Assembly (NCBI GenBank): GCA_965225955.1
Contig: CBDDBX010000014.1
Coordinates: 62,001-126,000, forward strand
DNA from: CBDDBX01 sp965225955
GTDB taxonomy: Bacteria > Acidobacteriota > Aminicenantia > UBA2199
Direction: 5' to 3'
Length of the DNA stretch: 64,000 bases
In this document: positions 16,429 through 24,850 of the stretch, one piece after another
How positions within the stretch are numbered: position 1 is the stretch's first letter
How the letters are laid out: each line of letters opens with the position of its first letter
Made by a program: the position numbers and the translations under genes
Notes under the pieces: generated by a model
The model's database searches: none
What the model saw: the letters and a program-made list of their open reading frames with translations, nothing else
What the model was told of the DNA's origin: nothing

Positions 16429-17592
16429 CTATTCTCCTTCAACAGCCTCAGCTTTAACTCCTCTCATATAGGTTGAGTCAGGAGTTAGTGCAATCTGTAC
16501 AGGAAAAGGTGCCCCTTTGGGTGGATAGACGTAGAGTTTTGTACCTTCTCTGAAAAGATAGTCCGGTTTATATCTTTCAAGGCGTCCTGAATCGTCTATG
16601 TACCATACGTGACCGGTTCCGGTAACAGATGACTCATTAATACAGAGAAGGCCTTCCACAGTTCTGCCTTTTATTACAGCTGTCAGGAATTTTCCAGGTA
16701 GGAGAGGATTGTCTTTTTTCAGAGGCTCTCTTACTTCAGCAATAAGAGGAATAAGTCTTGAATCGGTTTCAATATGGCTCCCTTTTTCCAGGATACTGCC
16801 TTTCCAGCTCTGTCTTCTGTCAGAAGAGTGAAGGGTTACTTCGATAATCTCTTTTTCAGAAGGAAGAAGTGCCATCTGCTGCTCCTTAATGTAGAGAGTA
16901 ATCTGAACTTTTCTACCTGAAAACATTTCTGCAACTTCTTCTCCCTGCATCAGAGTATCTCCGGGACTGACTTTCCTGCTTGTAATTATTCCATCATATG
17001 GAGCTCTTATGGTTGTGTATTCAAGTTCTCTTTCAGCTCTTTTAAGAGCAGTAAGAGATGCTTTAAGTTCCTCTTCTGCAACCTTTAACTGAGGCTTTCT
17101 CATAAGGAGTTCAGAAGGAGTCTGGTCTGTATTACCTGAATCCTTCCACCCTCTTAATGCTTCTTCAGCTTCTCCTTTCTCTCTCAGAAGGCTGAGGCGG
17201 GCATTGGCGACTCTTACTTTAGCTTCAGCCAGACTGTTAATATAGCTGCTCTTTTCAAGCTTAATAAGAAAGTCTCCCTTTTTTACTAAAGCTCCAGTGT
17301 GGAATGAGGGAGAGATCTCTACTATTTCTCCGGTAACCTGAGATCTTAAAGATGTCTGCCATTCAGGAAGAGCCTGGCCGGGAACAGAGAAAGTTGCAGG
17401 GTATGGAGATGGAGTCGTTGAGCTTACTGTAATAGTTCTGCTCTGTTCTATATTGAAAGATTCATTACTTTCCCGGGGATTTCCTTCTTCCCATCCCGGT
17501 ATCAGGAGTATAGAGGTAATAGACAGAACTATTGCAGAAATAAGAACTGCTTTTCTGTTTCTGAAACTAAATCTTTTTATATCTTTTTTCAT
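16429..17592 (-). CDS. RND efflux periplasmic adaptor (membrane fusion protein)
   Basis: 387 aa from the ATG at 17592 (GGAG upstream); the frame opens at 17631. A single N-terminal membrane anchor (AVLISAIVLSITSILLIPG) precedes the hybrid lipoyl half-motifs: GEIVEISPSFHTGALVKKGD, a helical hairpin of about 90 residues, and YTTIRAPYDGIITSRKVSPG. Then beta-barrel and membrane-proximal domains. It bridges the RND pump and the outer membrane channel. Its start overlaps the TolC-like stop by 4 nt (ATGA). Confidence 0.92.
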   Translation of the reverse strand: MKKDIKRFSFRNRKAVLISAIVLSITSILLIPGWEEGNPRESNESFNIEQSRTITVSSTTPSPYPATFSVPGQALPEWQTSLRSQVTGEIVEISPSFHTGALVKKGDFLIKLEKSSYINSLAEAKVRVANARLSLLREKGEAEEALRGWKDSGNTDQTPSELLMRKPQLKVAEEELKASLTALKRAERELEYTTIRAPYDGIITSRKVSPGDTLMQGEEVAEMFSGRKVQITLYIKEQQMALLPSEKEIIEVTLHSSDRRQSWKGSILEKGSHIETDSRLIPLIAEVREPLKKDNPLLPGKFLTAVIKGRTVEGLLCINESSVTGTGHVWYIDDSGRLERYKPDYLFREGTKLYVYPPKGAPFPVQIALTPDSTYMRGVKAEAVEGE

Positions 17593-19007
17593 ATCTGTTC
17601 TCCTTTTGTTATTTTCAGACCCAGACCACATGCAAGTGCTAGATCTACTCTGTTTAACAGGAGCAGCGTGTGCACTTCTTCCAGGTTGTTACGAATCTCC
17701 TGTAGTTCAATTGCAGCCATAATTGTACTGGTTGAATCTTCAAGTCCCAGTCTGTATCTGTTCTTATGGTATGAGCTCTTCTTAACAGCGTTTTTGAGTA
17801 TGCTTTTCTGTCTGAACATATTCTCAGCAAGCTCCAGCTCTCTTCCAAGGGCATCTTCCACCTCTTTTACCGCATTAATAACAGAGGCTTCCAGATCATG
17901 AAGTGCTGCTTTTGCTTCAGCTTTCTGGGCTTTATATTCAGCCAGCAGACGCCCTCCTGCAAAAAGGGGTTGAGTCAGGGAACTTATAAGATTCCATAAT
18001 ATATCTGCTCCTCTGAAGAGTTTGAAACTGCGCCCTTCTTTTGCTGCAGAACCACTTAATCTTAATGACGGAAGCATCCGCTTTGCTGCAGCTCTGCTCA
18101 ATGCCCCTGCTGCTTTAAGAGTTGCAATTTTACTCTGTATATCAGGTCTGTTTCTTATAACTTCTGCAGGAACGGGTTCTTTTATAAGAGATATTTCAGG
18201 AATACTGCTACCTGTAGCTATACTGGCAGAAGGAGTTCGGCCGGAGAGAACTTCGAGAGCTCTTCTGCTTCTTTTGTGTTCTTCTTCAGCACTGATTAAT
18301 GCAGATTCTGCACTCTGAAGTTTCTGATCAATATCCAGAAGTGTAGTCTGAGGAGCAAGGCCCTGTGCATATCTTCTGCTATACTGCTTTTTTAATAGTC
18401 TGAGGTGTTTAAGCTGTAAATGGTAATTTGCAGCTATTCTTCCTGTTGCTGTAGTCTGAAGCCATCTCTTTATAACTGCACAGATAATGGAATTCCTGAA
18501 AGCTTCAAGCTCTCTGGAGGATGAGAAAAACTTCAAACTGCCAGCTCTGTACTCATCTCCTATTCTCTGCCATATATCAATCTCCCAGCTTATATTTATC
18601 CCTGCTTTAAATATCTTCCCATTGCCCCTTTTTAAAGTCTCTGTGTTGATTTCCTGATTGTGGTTTGTCAAGGATAGTTCAAGTTCAGCTGAAGGAAGTA
18701 GTTCCCCGGCTTTGCCTTTCAGAAGATAACCTGCTGCTTTAAGTCTCTCAACAGTTGCAGCTATTTCCCGGTTATTTTCAAGAGCTTCTTTTATATATTT
18801 TTTTAACTCTTCCTGTTCAAAGATACCAGTAAGACTCCTTCGGAGTACTGATTCATTACTGTTTGAAGAGGAGCTCCAGCTGTCAGGTATACTTCTTATA
18901 TTATCTACTGGAAGATCTCCTTTTATTCTGCTACGGCACCCAGTCAGAAGAACTGTTGCCAGTATAACTGATACAACTATCTGTTTAATGTTATCTGAAA
19001 AACTCAT
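17589..19007 (-). CDS. TolC/NodT-family outer membrane efflux lipoprotein
   Basis: 472 aa from the ATG at 19007, preceded by AGGAG; the longer frame to 19115 lies inside the GNAT gene. The N-terminus is a lipoprotein signal, VVSVILATVLLTGC with lipobox LTGC. Two similar halves of long helices follow, with ELSLTNHNQ-type strand and RPDIQSKIATLKAAGA (typical of the NodT repeat), and a final EVEDAL helix. Acts as the outer-membrane channel for the tripartite pump. Start and upstream GNAT stop share one base (TAATG). Confidence 0.92.
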   Translation of the reverse strand: MSFSDNIKQIVVSVILATVLLTGCRSRIKGDLPVDNIRSIPDSWSSSSNSNESVLRRSLTGIFEQEELKKYIKEALENNREIAATVERLKAAGYLLKGKAGELLPSAELELSLTNHNQEINTETLKRGNGKIFKAGINISWEIDIWQRIGDEYRAGSLKFFSSSRELEAFRNSIICAVIKRWLQTTATGRIAANYHLQLKHLRLLKKQYSRRYAQGLAPQTTLLDIDQKLQSAESALISAEEEHKRSRRALEVLSGRTPSASIATGSSIPEISLIKEPVPAEVIRNRPDIQSKIATLKAAGALSRAAAKRMLPSLRLSGSAAKEGRSFKLFRGADILWNLISSLTQPLFAGGRLLAEYKAQKAEAKAALHDLEASVINAVKEVEDALGRELELAENMFRQKSILKNAVKKSSYHKNRYRLGLEDSTSTIMAAIELQEIRNNLEEVHTLLLLNRVDLALACGLGLKITKGEQI

Positions 19008-19648
19008 TATCTGATCTCCTGTCCGATGGAAGATGTCATATAGTTCCAGTGCCTTATTCCGGTTATTCCCTGACATATGATGCTGTCTTCCCTGTATTTT
19101 GTAGTGAATCCACATTTTTCATAAAGTTTAACTGCACCTTTATTTTCTGAAGCTACAGTCAGGGTGTAGTTATTACAGCCTGTGGAAGCAGCGTAATTTT
19201 TGCCTTTCTGAATCAATCTCTTTCCCAGCCCCTTTCCTCTGGTGTCAGGTGAAACCGCCAGCTGTTCTAAGTAGCATTCACCAGGTTTAAGTTTCTGATG
19301 AAATATTGCTGCTGATATTAAAGTTCTGAGGGTTCTGTAAAACCCATAGGTTCCGGCTGTACTAAATAGCCGGATATCTGCTTTCGGAAGGGGAGTATTA
19401 TAGAGACGTAGTTCTATATAGCCGGAGACTCTGTCATCTACTTCAGCAACAAAGTAACCGGGATGTGGAGTTGAAGTTACATAGCCACATCTTATTAGAA
19501 AATCTGCTATTTTATCTTCAGGTACTCCGGTTATTTTTCCCATTTTTGTTCTGAAAGATTCAGAACTGATCTGGCTTACCCTTATAAGATCGTTTTTAAT
19601 AAAGGGTCTTATTTTTATATGGTAGTCTTCTACTGGTGCTGGTTTCAT
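19007..19648 (-). CDS. GNAT family acetyltransferase in the efflux operon
   Basis: 213 aa. N-terminal IRPFIKNDLIRVSQIS and acetyl-CoA motif LEQLAVSPDTRGKGLGKRLI (R-G-x-G-x-G/R) followed by N-x-x-A-x-x-L-Y-x-x-x-GF (NKGAVKLYEKCGF) define a GNAT. Substrate unknown. It lies between the TetR regulator and the TolC gene with coupling by one shared base, so acetylation may complement export, for example by modifying the same compound, but this is inference from position only. Confidence 0.85.
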   Translation of the reverse strand: MKPAPVEDYHIKIRPFIKNDLIRVSQISSESFRTKMGKITGVPEDKIADFLIRCGYVTSTPHPGYFVAEVDDRVSGYIELRLYNTPLPKADIRLFSTAGTYGFYRTLRTLISAAIFHQKLKPGECYLEQLAVSPDTRGKGLGKRLIQKGKNYAASTGCNNYTLTVASENKGAVKLYEKCGFTTKYREDSIICQGITGIRHWNYMTSSIGQEIR

Positions 19649-19677
19649 TTCATTACCTTTCTGTTAAGATCTTTTTT

Positions 19678-20286
19678 TTAGATGAGGCCTCTGAAGAAAA
19701 TATCGAGAGCAGTTTTAAGGATTTTCATAGTTTCAGAAGAGTCTCCGTCGGGAGTAAGGGATTCAAAGATTATCCCATCAACCATCATTGTGAGAGCTGA
19801 AGCTGTGAAGGAGGAGTCTATATCATCTCTTATATTTCCACTCTTTTTAGCTCTTTCAAGAACATGTGTGCAGAACTCTTCAACCTCTCCGCTCATCTCT
19901 TCCACTCTTTTAAGAATATCTGAGAATTCAGTTGTCCACTCAATTTTCAGGCTGAGAACACTTAGAAATTTTCTGACTCTCGGGTTGTTGAGAATTGTTG
20001 ATGCATATTCCAGAAAATAGGTTTTCAGATCTTCTACTTTCTGTATATTCATAACTACAGGCATCAGCTCTTTTTCAAATCTTACTTCGACTTCGTCAAT
20101 GAGAGTTTCAAAAAGATCCTGTTTGTTTTTAAAATGCCAGTAGACAGCTCCTTTAGTCATGTTCAGTCTCTGGGCTACGTGATTCAGGGTAGTTCCTGAG
20201 TAACCTTTCTCATTGAACAGATCGAGAGCCGATTCAAGTATGGCTTCTCTTGTTTTTGCAGCTTCTTCTTTTGTCTTTCTGGCCAT
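19678..20286 (-). CDS. TetR/AcrR-family repressor of the efflux operon
   Basis: 202 aa. The N-terminal HTH reads ILESALDLFNEKGYSGTTLN then LNMTKGAVYWHFKNKQDLFE, close to AcrR/TtgR. The C-terminal ligand-binding helical domain has the TetR_C2-like pattern (MMVDGIIFESL). It likely represses its own operon by binding the palindrome at 21563-21582 and is released by an exported compound. Encoded in the middle of the operon, 30 nt before the GNAT gene and 17 nt after the DUF3108-like gene. Confidence 0.92.
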   Translation of the reverse strand: MARKTKEEAAKTREAILESALDLFNEKGYSGTTLNHVAQRLNMTKGAVYWHFKNKQDLFETLIDEVEVRFEKELMPVVMNIQKVEDLKTYFLEYASTILNNPRVRKFLSVLSLKIEWTTEFSDILKRVEEMSGEVEEFCTHVLERAKKSGNIRDDIDSSFTASALTMMVDGIIFESLTPDGDSSETMKILKTALDIFFRGLI

Positions 20287-20302
20287 TTTCCTGTTTACCT
20301 TA

Positions 20303-21079
20303 TTATTTACCTGTTTTAAATCTTATTATACTACTATTTATTTTACCATCCTGATCCTCTTCTTCAATCCTGAAGGGAACAACTATCCCTTTTTCTTCAG
20401 GAAATGATACTACCACTCTGTTTTTGTTGTATGTGACACTATACTTTCTGCAGATATGTTTTCGGTTACGGCACTTTATTTTATGACTGCTTTTTGTAAC
20501 AGATCCTCTGTAAATAGCCAGATTCCCAAGGTCCAGAATATTGAAACTACCACTACGATTGAGAATATCTGCAACTCTTTTATTGTGAAGATCTGCTGTA
20601 GTCAGGTCGAAACTTTTAAAAGGAAATTCCTGTGTGTGTATTTCTCTGTTATCCAGAATATAGATCTTAAGTATCTCTTTAACTCTCTCTGCAAACATTA
20701 GTGTTTTCTCACCTTTTGATTCAATATAACCCTTATAACATAGCAGGCCACCTGTATCGTATATACAGAGCTCTTCGCTGTTGAATTTATCACCTTCTGT
20801 TATTGAAGTTGAAGATCTTACCAGAAAAATTCTGTTATCTCCTGAAACACCTGACTCTGCACTTATTTTTGTTAAACCTATATTGAAGAAAGAGTATTTG
20901 ATCCTGTATGTAGCTCTCTGTTCTTCTGACTTTTGTGTACTGTTGCTTAACGTGTCAATCTTTTTTTCTAACAGATTAACTTCTGTCTGAACTGGTGTTT
21001 CAGCATTGATCTGGTTACCGGATGCACCTGAAACAATAAGAAAACCTATCACTATAACGATGACTTTTTTGTTATCCAT
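20303..21079 (-). CDS. DUF3108-like exported protein
   Basis: 258 aa with an N-terminal signal peptide (VIVIVIGFLIVSGASGNQINAE). The mature part begins YRIKYSFFNIGLTKISAE and carries FKSFDLTTADLHN-type strands, all-beta in appearance, with a Cys/Lys-rich stretch (KIKCRNRKHICRKY). The YxIxYxxFxxG opening and overall beta pattern fit DUF3108, periplasmic proteins of unknown function. GTG/ATG choice is clear (ATG 21079 after AGGAG). It is the second or third gene of the efflux operon and might act in envelope homeostasis under efflux-inducing stress. Confidence 0.6.
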   Translation of the reverse strand: MDNKKVIVIVIGFLIVSGASGNQINAETPVQTEVNLLEKKIDTLSNSTQKSEEQRATYRIKYSFFNIGLTKISAESGVSGDNRIFLVRSSTSITEGDKFNSEELCIYDTGGLLCYKGYIESKGEKTLMFAERVKEILKIYILDNREIHTQEFPFKSFDLTTADLHNKRVADILNRSGSFNILDLGNLAIYRGSVTKSSHKIKCRNRKHICRKYSVTYNKNRVVVSFPEEKGIVVPFRIEEEDQDGKINSSIIRFKTGK

Positions 21080-21094
21080 AAAATTAACCTCCTT

Positions 21095-21382
21095 TTAGTA
21101 AATTTTTAATAACCTGACAAAACAGATAAGAGACATTACCCCCCATGTGGCAGTTAAAAACCAGTATTTAAAAGGTGAAATCTCTCTTGATACATAGCTT
21201 ATCAGTCCGGTAAATCCTGTAAAAAGCGATGTGAGAGTCCATATTAAAAAAGTAACTCCCCAGGCAAGACTGGTATCTATCAGAACTGCCACCACAATAA
21301 GAAACATATCAAAAAGCCAGACATGGTCAGGAGCTTTTTGTGCTGTTGTATTTTTTATAGAATCTGTATTCATTTCCAACAT
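21095..21382 (-). CDS. small membrane protein, about three TM segments
   Basis: About 95 aa; the frame opens at a TTG at 21394 and the ATGs at 21382 and 21373 are both possible, as none has a clear ribosome site. Three hydrophobic segments: MFLIVVAVLIDTSLAWGVTF, TLTSLFTGFTGLISYV and WFLTATWGVMSLICFV. No family recognised. It lies 15 nt upstream of the DUF3108-like gene and is therefore the first complete gene of the TetR-controlled operon. Confidence 0.55.
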   Translation of the reverse strand: MLEMNTDSIKNTTAQKAPDHVWLFDMFLIVVAVLIDTSLAWGVTFLIWTLTSLFTGFTGLISYVSREISPFKYWFLTATWGVMSLICFVRLLKIY

Positions 21383-21432
21383 AATTTTTACCAATTTTTT
21401 TTATCTGTCTGTAGAACCAGTATGATCCATAC

Positions 21433-21534
21433 TCAAGAGCTTCTTCCGGCATGAAGGTAGGGTGGAGCTCCCATGAATTTCTTATAATCCTTAAAGAAAC
21501 TCTTCTCAGATGCTTTGATCAGATACACTTTCAT
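21433..21534 (-). pseudogene. leader ORF or frameshifted gene relic
   Basis: A strong GGAGG (21539-21543) precedes the ATG at 21534, giving a 33-aa frame beginning MKVYLIKASEKSFFKDYKKF. From about 21510 a second frame of the same strand reads LRIIRNSWELHPTFMPEE and continues to a TGA at 21327-21329, with an amino-acid mix typical of real protein. Start signal and protein-like stretch are in different frames, as in a recently frameshifted gene. HPTFMPEEAL resembles a block in B12-binding radical SAM proteins, but the match is too short to assign. It may also be a functional leader peptide of the operon. Confidence 0.35.
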
Positions 21535-21556
21535 ATTGCCTCCTTTTTACAGATCA

Positions 21557-21585
21557 ATTATACATACCTTCCGGTAGGTATGCAA
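21557..21585 (-). promoter_or_regulatory. efflux operon promoter with TetR-type operator in the spacer
   Basis: On the minus strand: -35 TTGCAT (21585-21580), a 17-nt spacer and -10 TATAAT (21562-21557). The spacer is almost entirely the palindrome CATACCTTCCGGTAGGTATG (21563-21582), with perfect 7-bp arms around TCCGGT, a typical TetR/AcrR operator. The TetR gene is in the operon it controls. Confidence 0.75.
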
Positions 21586-21609
21586 TAAAAAAAATAAATT
21601 TTATATCTC

Positions 21610-21721
21610 ACCACTGAAGATCTCTGCATGAGCAGTGAGCTTGCGAACAGCAATTAATAGCAGAGATGGGCACAGCGTAGCTGTCACCTTTTAGAAAACG
21701 GAGTGGATGACTGAAAATATA
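21610..21721. repeat. 112-bp direct repeat, copy 1
   Basis: Identical to 21757-21868 except for two substitutions, with a period of 147 bp. It contains inverted repeats: ATCTCTGC/GCAGAGAT, ACAGC/GCTGT around GTA, and outer CCACT/AGTGG, so it could fold as a three-stem RNA or cruciform. No coding potential seen. Confidence 0.8.
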
Positions 21722-21756
21722 GGTGAGATGGGTGACGCGCCAGCGTTCTCCTTATT

Positions 21757-21868
21757 ACCACTGAAGATCTCTGCATGAGCAGTGAGCTTGCGAACAGCGA
21801 TTAATAGCAGAGATGGGCACAGCGTAGCTGTCACCTTTTAGAAAACGAAGTGGATGACTGAAAATATA
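21757..21868. repeat. 112-bp direct repeat, copy 2
   Basis: Second copy of the 21610 element, separated from it by a 35-bp spacer. The two substitutions lie in loops or unpaired parts of the predicted structure (caattaa/cgattaa and acggag/acgaag). A low-complexity GACACGGAC-like tail follows to about 21900. The gap 21586-21946 otherwise holds nothing I can identify. Confidence 0.8.
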
Positions 21869-21946
21869 TGACAGACACGGACGAACAGGGACAAACACAG
21901 GACGTCTTATATTAAAAATAGTTGGGGAGAAAAGAGTAGTGTTTAA

Positions 21947-22825
21947 TCAGCCGAGTTTTTTGAGGGTTTTATCTATGTTGGCAATACACTTTCTTTTAAA
22001 CAAGGAACTTCTGTCGGTTGTAAGAAATTCAAGATAACTTGAGAAATCAATTAAAAGCGCTATTGTTTCCCACTCTTCAGGCAAATCCATTCCTTCATCA
22101 ATAATATTCTGCTTTATTGATGCATATTGAGAAGGATCAGTATGCCTCATAAGATTTCCTATATCCATAAAAGAGCTTCCTGAGAGGCAGAATTCCCAGT
22201 CGATAATTCCACATATCTTTCCATTTTCAGTAATTATATTTTCCGGATTGAAATCACCGTGTACAAGATTTTTTGCTGAAGCCAGATAATTCAGAATGCC
22301 AGAGTATTTTTCCAGCATCTTCCAGGTTTTTTCAATTCTGTCTGGCCCCATAATATTTTCGACACTACTATTCTTCATAATAAATCCGAAGAAACCGGAG
22401 GGGGAATCAAAAGGCCATGAGCTAATTGAGCCATCAGGGTTTATCTGCCCGGCAGTTTCGAAAACAATCCGGTTCATTTGTGCAATGAATCTACCAGCCT
22501 GAGGTATCAGTTCAGGGGTTTCTGAAAGCATCTGACCAGGTATGAAAGAGAGTAGTGCCAGATCATTCTGGTGGAAAAGTACTTCTGGCACAGAGATCAG
22601 ATCCTTAAGTTTTTTGAGAATATAGAGCTCTTTGTGAAGAGCATTATTGCTGTATAGTCTTAGAATATAGTCAGATTTCCGGGTGGAAATTTTATAGTTT
22701 GTATTACTCTTCCCATGGGGAATAAGAGATATATCAGTAATATCATCTCTTCTTATAAAAGATGGAAGTGTACTGATATCAAAATTCCGCCGTGGTGATC
22801 TTCTGTCAAAACTTTTATCTTTCAT
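21947..22825 (-). CDS. aminoglycoside/choline phosphotransferase-family kinase
   Basis: 292 aa. Catalytic loop LVHGDFNPENII (Brenner motif HGDxxxxN) and metal-binding IIDWEF about 20 residues later, then DIGNLMR, are diagnostic for APH/choline kinase-like enzymes. N-lobe: GKSNTNYKIST and LLSFIPGQML. Substrate could be an aminoglycoside-like, homoserine or choline-type alcohol; no resistance context is visible. It is a single gene, divergent from the hybrid kinases. Confidence 0.85.
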   Translation of the reverse strand: MKDKSFDRRSPRRNFDISTLPSFIRRDDITDISLIPHGKSNTNYKISTRKSDYILRLYSNNALHKELYILKKLKDLISVPEVLFHQNDLALLSFIPGQMLSETPELIPQAGRFIAQMNRIVFETAGQINPDGSISSWPFDSPSGFFGFIMKNSSVENIMGPDRIEKTWKMLEKYSGILNYLASAKNLVHGDFNPENIITENGKICGIIDWEFCLSGSSFMDIGNLMRHTDPSQYASIKQNIIDEGMDLPEEWETIALLIDFSSYLEFLTTDRSSLFKRKCIANIDKTLKKLG

Positions 22826-22978
22826 GAATTTAATCAGGGATAATACATTATCAGGTTAAATTTGTAAATTGTTCCTACTCAGTATTTTATTTGGTTTATC
22901 GGTTGTTTTTTTTACTAAACACGGTCATATTATCGTTGAAGAGATAGTAGTGATTGGGGGCAGCGAGGGAGAGTATTA

Positions 22979-24850
22979 ATGAACAGAAAGGGTTATTCGA
23001 AACACTTTATACCTGAAGAGATGGTTCTTAAATGGCAACAGACCGTAGATATTATGGCACAGGTCTTTGATGTCCCCGCAGCTCTTATAATGAGAGTCTC
23101 TTCTTCAGAAATTGAGGTTCTTGTAACCAGTAAAACTGATAATAATCCTTATGAGGCGTCTGCTTCAGAGTCATTGGGCACAGGACTCTACTGTGAGACG
23201 GTAATGGCGGATAGAGATATTTTACATGTACCTGATGCTCTGGCAGATGATGACTGGAAAGATAATCCTGATGTAGAACTTGATATGATAATGTATCTTG
23301 GAGTCCCGCTTCTGTGGCCTGATGGAGATATCTTTGGTACGGTCTGTGTTCTTGATAGTAAAACCAGAAAGTTTACCCAGGCATATACAGATATTATATG
23401 GGAGTTTAAGAAAATCATTGAAAGTGATTGTCGTTCATATGTATATCAACAGGAACTAATTGAAGCAAAAGAGAGAGCTGATGCAGCAAACAGAGCAAAA
23501 GGTGTTTTTCTTGCCAGTATGAGTCACGAGTTCCGTACTCCTCTGAATGCAATAATGGGTTTTGCCCAGATAATGCAGAAAGAATCTGATAAACAGTTTA
23601 TTTCAGATGCTGCCAAAACTATTCTGGAGAGTGGGAGACATCTGCTGGCTCTTATAAATGATGTTCTGGATATGTCAAAAATCGATGCAGGAAAGTTTGG
23701 ACTCTACCCTGAAGAGTTCAGACCCGTTAATATGGTTAAGAACATAATCAATATTATTAAACCAAAGGCGGATTCAAAAAATATAGATCTGAGATATTGT
23801 CAGGTAACACCTTTTCCATGGATTATAAAAGGTGACCGGAAAAGGCTGAGGCAGGTACTTATAAACCTTCTTGGTAATGCAGTTAAGTTCACAGTAGAAG
23901 GTGAAGTACAGTTAACTGTATGGTATGCAGGAACAGACAATGAGTCAGGAAAAGGCAGGTTCTTTTTCTCAGTAAAAGATTCAGGAATAGGTATTGCACC
24001 GGAAGATTTTGACAGAATAATGGAGCCTTTTGAACAGGTTAAAGGAGATGAACAGTATCGGGAAGGTACTGGCCTTGGCTTACCAGTCAGTAAAAGAATT
24101 ATAGAGCTTATGGAAGGAACCCTTGAAATTGAGAGTGAAGTCGGTAAAGGAGCGCACTTCTGGTTTGAGGTTATGTTACCTGTAATTAACGGAGGTCTGG
24201 ATGACGATTTTGGAAATGAGAGTGTATTAACTGGTTATGAGGGTGAGAACAGGAAGATACTCTGGTTTAAAAGAAGAAGCAGTTTTAGTGACCCTGTAGA
24301 GTATCTTCTTAAACTGGCAGGTTTCAGAGTGGTTGATACTGAAGATGCTGAAGTGGTTCTGGAAACAATCCGGTCAGGAGATGTTGATGCAGTTATTGTA
24401 GATAAGTCCAGAATGTGTGATTTCAGCAGAGAAGTTGCAGAAGTATCGATAGATATTCCGGTTATTCCTTTCTCTATATGGTTCTGCAGGGAAGAGAAAA
24501 CTCCTCTTACAGGGCGGATATGGAGTAATAAAACTTTTGTAAAGCCTGAAAACCTTATTTCAGTTATTACTGAAAAACTGGGAATAGAGATACCTGCCAC
24601 TCATGTAGTTATAAATAAGAGTGAGAATAGCAGGACTTTTGTATATCCTGAGAAGAAGGATCTGAACTGTTTAAAGAAGCTGGCAGACTATTACAGGTAT
24701 GATGAACTGGAAGATGTACTGCTTGATATTGAGAACAGGAACGTAAAATGCGGGAAATTCATTGCTGAAGTAAGAACTCTGGCTTCAAGATTCAGGATGG
24801 GGGATATAATTAAGCTTATAGAAGACGGTATTAATGAGAACCATGGTTAA
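22979..24850 (+). CDS. GAF-domain histidine kinase with degenerate receiver
   Basis: 623 aa. Residues about 10-155 form a GAF domain (FDVPAALIMRV ... LYCETVM ... LGVPLLWPDG). HisKA has H183 in SMSHEFRTPLNAIMGF; HATPase has NLLGNAVKF, DSGIGIAPEDF and GTGLGLPVSKRI. Residues about 420-545 look like a receiver (VDAVIVDKSRM) whose first acidic pair is replaced by FKRR, so it is probably not phosphorylatable in the usual way. The C-terminal helical part (LADYYRYDELEDVLLDIE) recurs in other hybrid kinases. Cytosolic. It overlaps the next kinase by 17 nt. Confidence 0.9.
   Translation: MNRKGYSKHFIPEEMVLKWQQTVDIMAQVFDVPAALIMRVSSSEIEVLVTSKTDNNPYEASASESLGTGLYCETVMADRDILHVPDALADDDWKDNPDVELDMIMYLGVPLLWPDGDIFGTVCVLDSKTRKFTQAYTDIIWEFKKIIESDCRSYVYQQELIEAKERADAANRAKGVFLASMSHEFRTPLNAIMGFAQIMQKESDKQFISDAAKTILESGRHLLALINDVLDMSKIDAGKFGLYPEEFRPVNMVKNIINIIKPKADSKNIDLRYCQVTPFPWIIKGDRKRLRQVLINLLGNAVKFTVEGEVQLTVWYAGTDNESGKGRFFFSVKDSGIGIAPEDFDRIMEPFEQVKGDEQYREGTGLGLPVSKRIIELMEGTLEIESEVGKGAHFWFEVMLPVINGGLDDDFGNESVLTGYEGENRKILWFKRRSSFSDPVEYLLKLAGFRVVDTEDAEVVLETIRSGDVDAVIVDKSRMCDFSREVAEVSIDIPVIPFSIWFCREEKTPLTGRIWSNKTFVKPENLISVITEKLGIEIPATHVVINKSENSRTFVYPEKKDLNCLKKLADYYRYDELEDVLLDIENRNVKCGKFIAEVRTLASRFRMGDIIKLIEDGINENHG

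Noticed and set aside
21610..21868. CRISPR array
   Set aside because: Only two copies, repeat 112 bp and spacer 35 bp; no cas genes nearby.
21869..21903. Low-complexity GACACGGAC-type stretch after repeat copy 2
   Set aside because: Simple-sequence tail; no motif or clear period.
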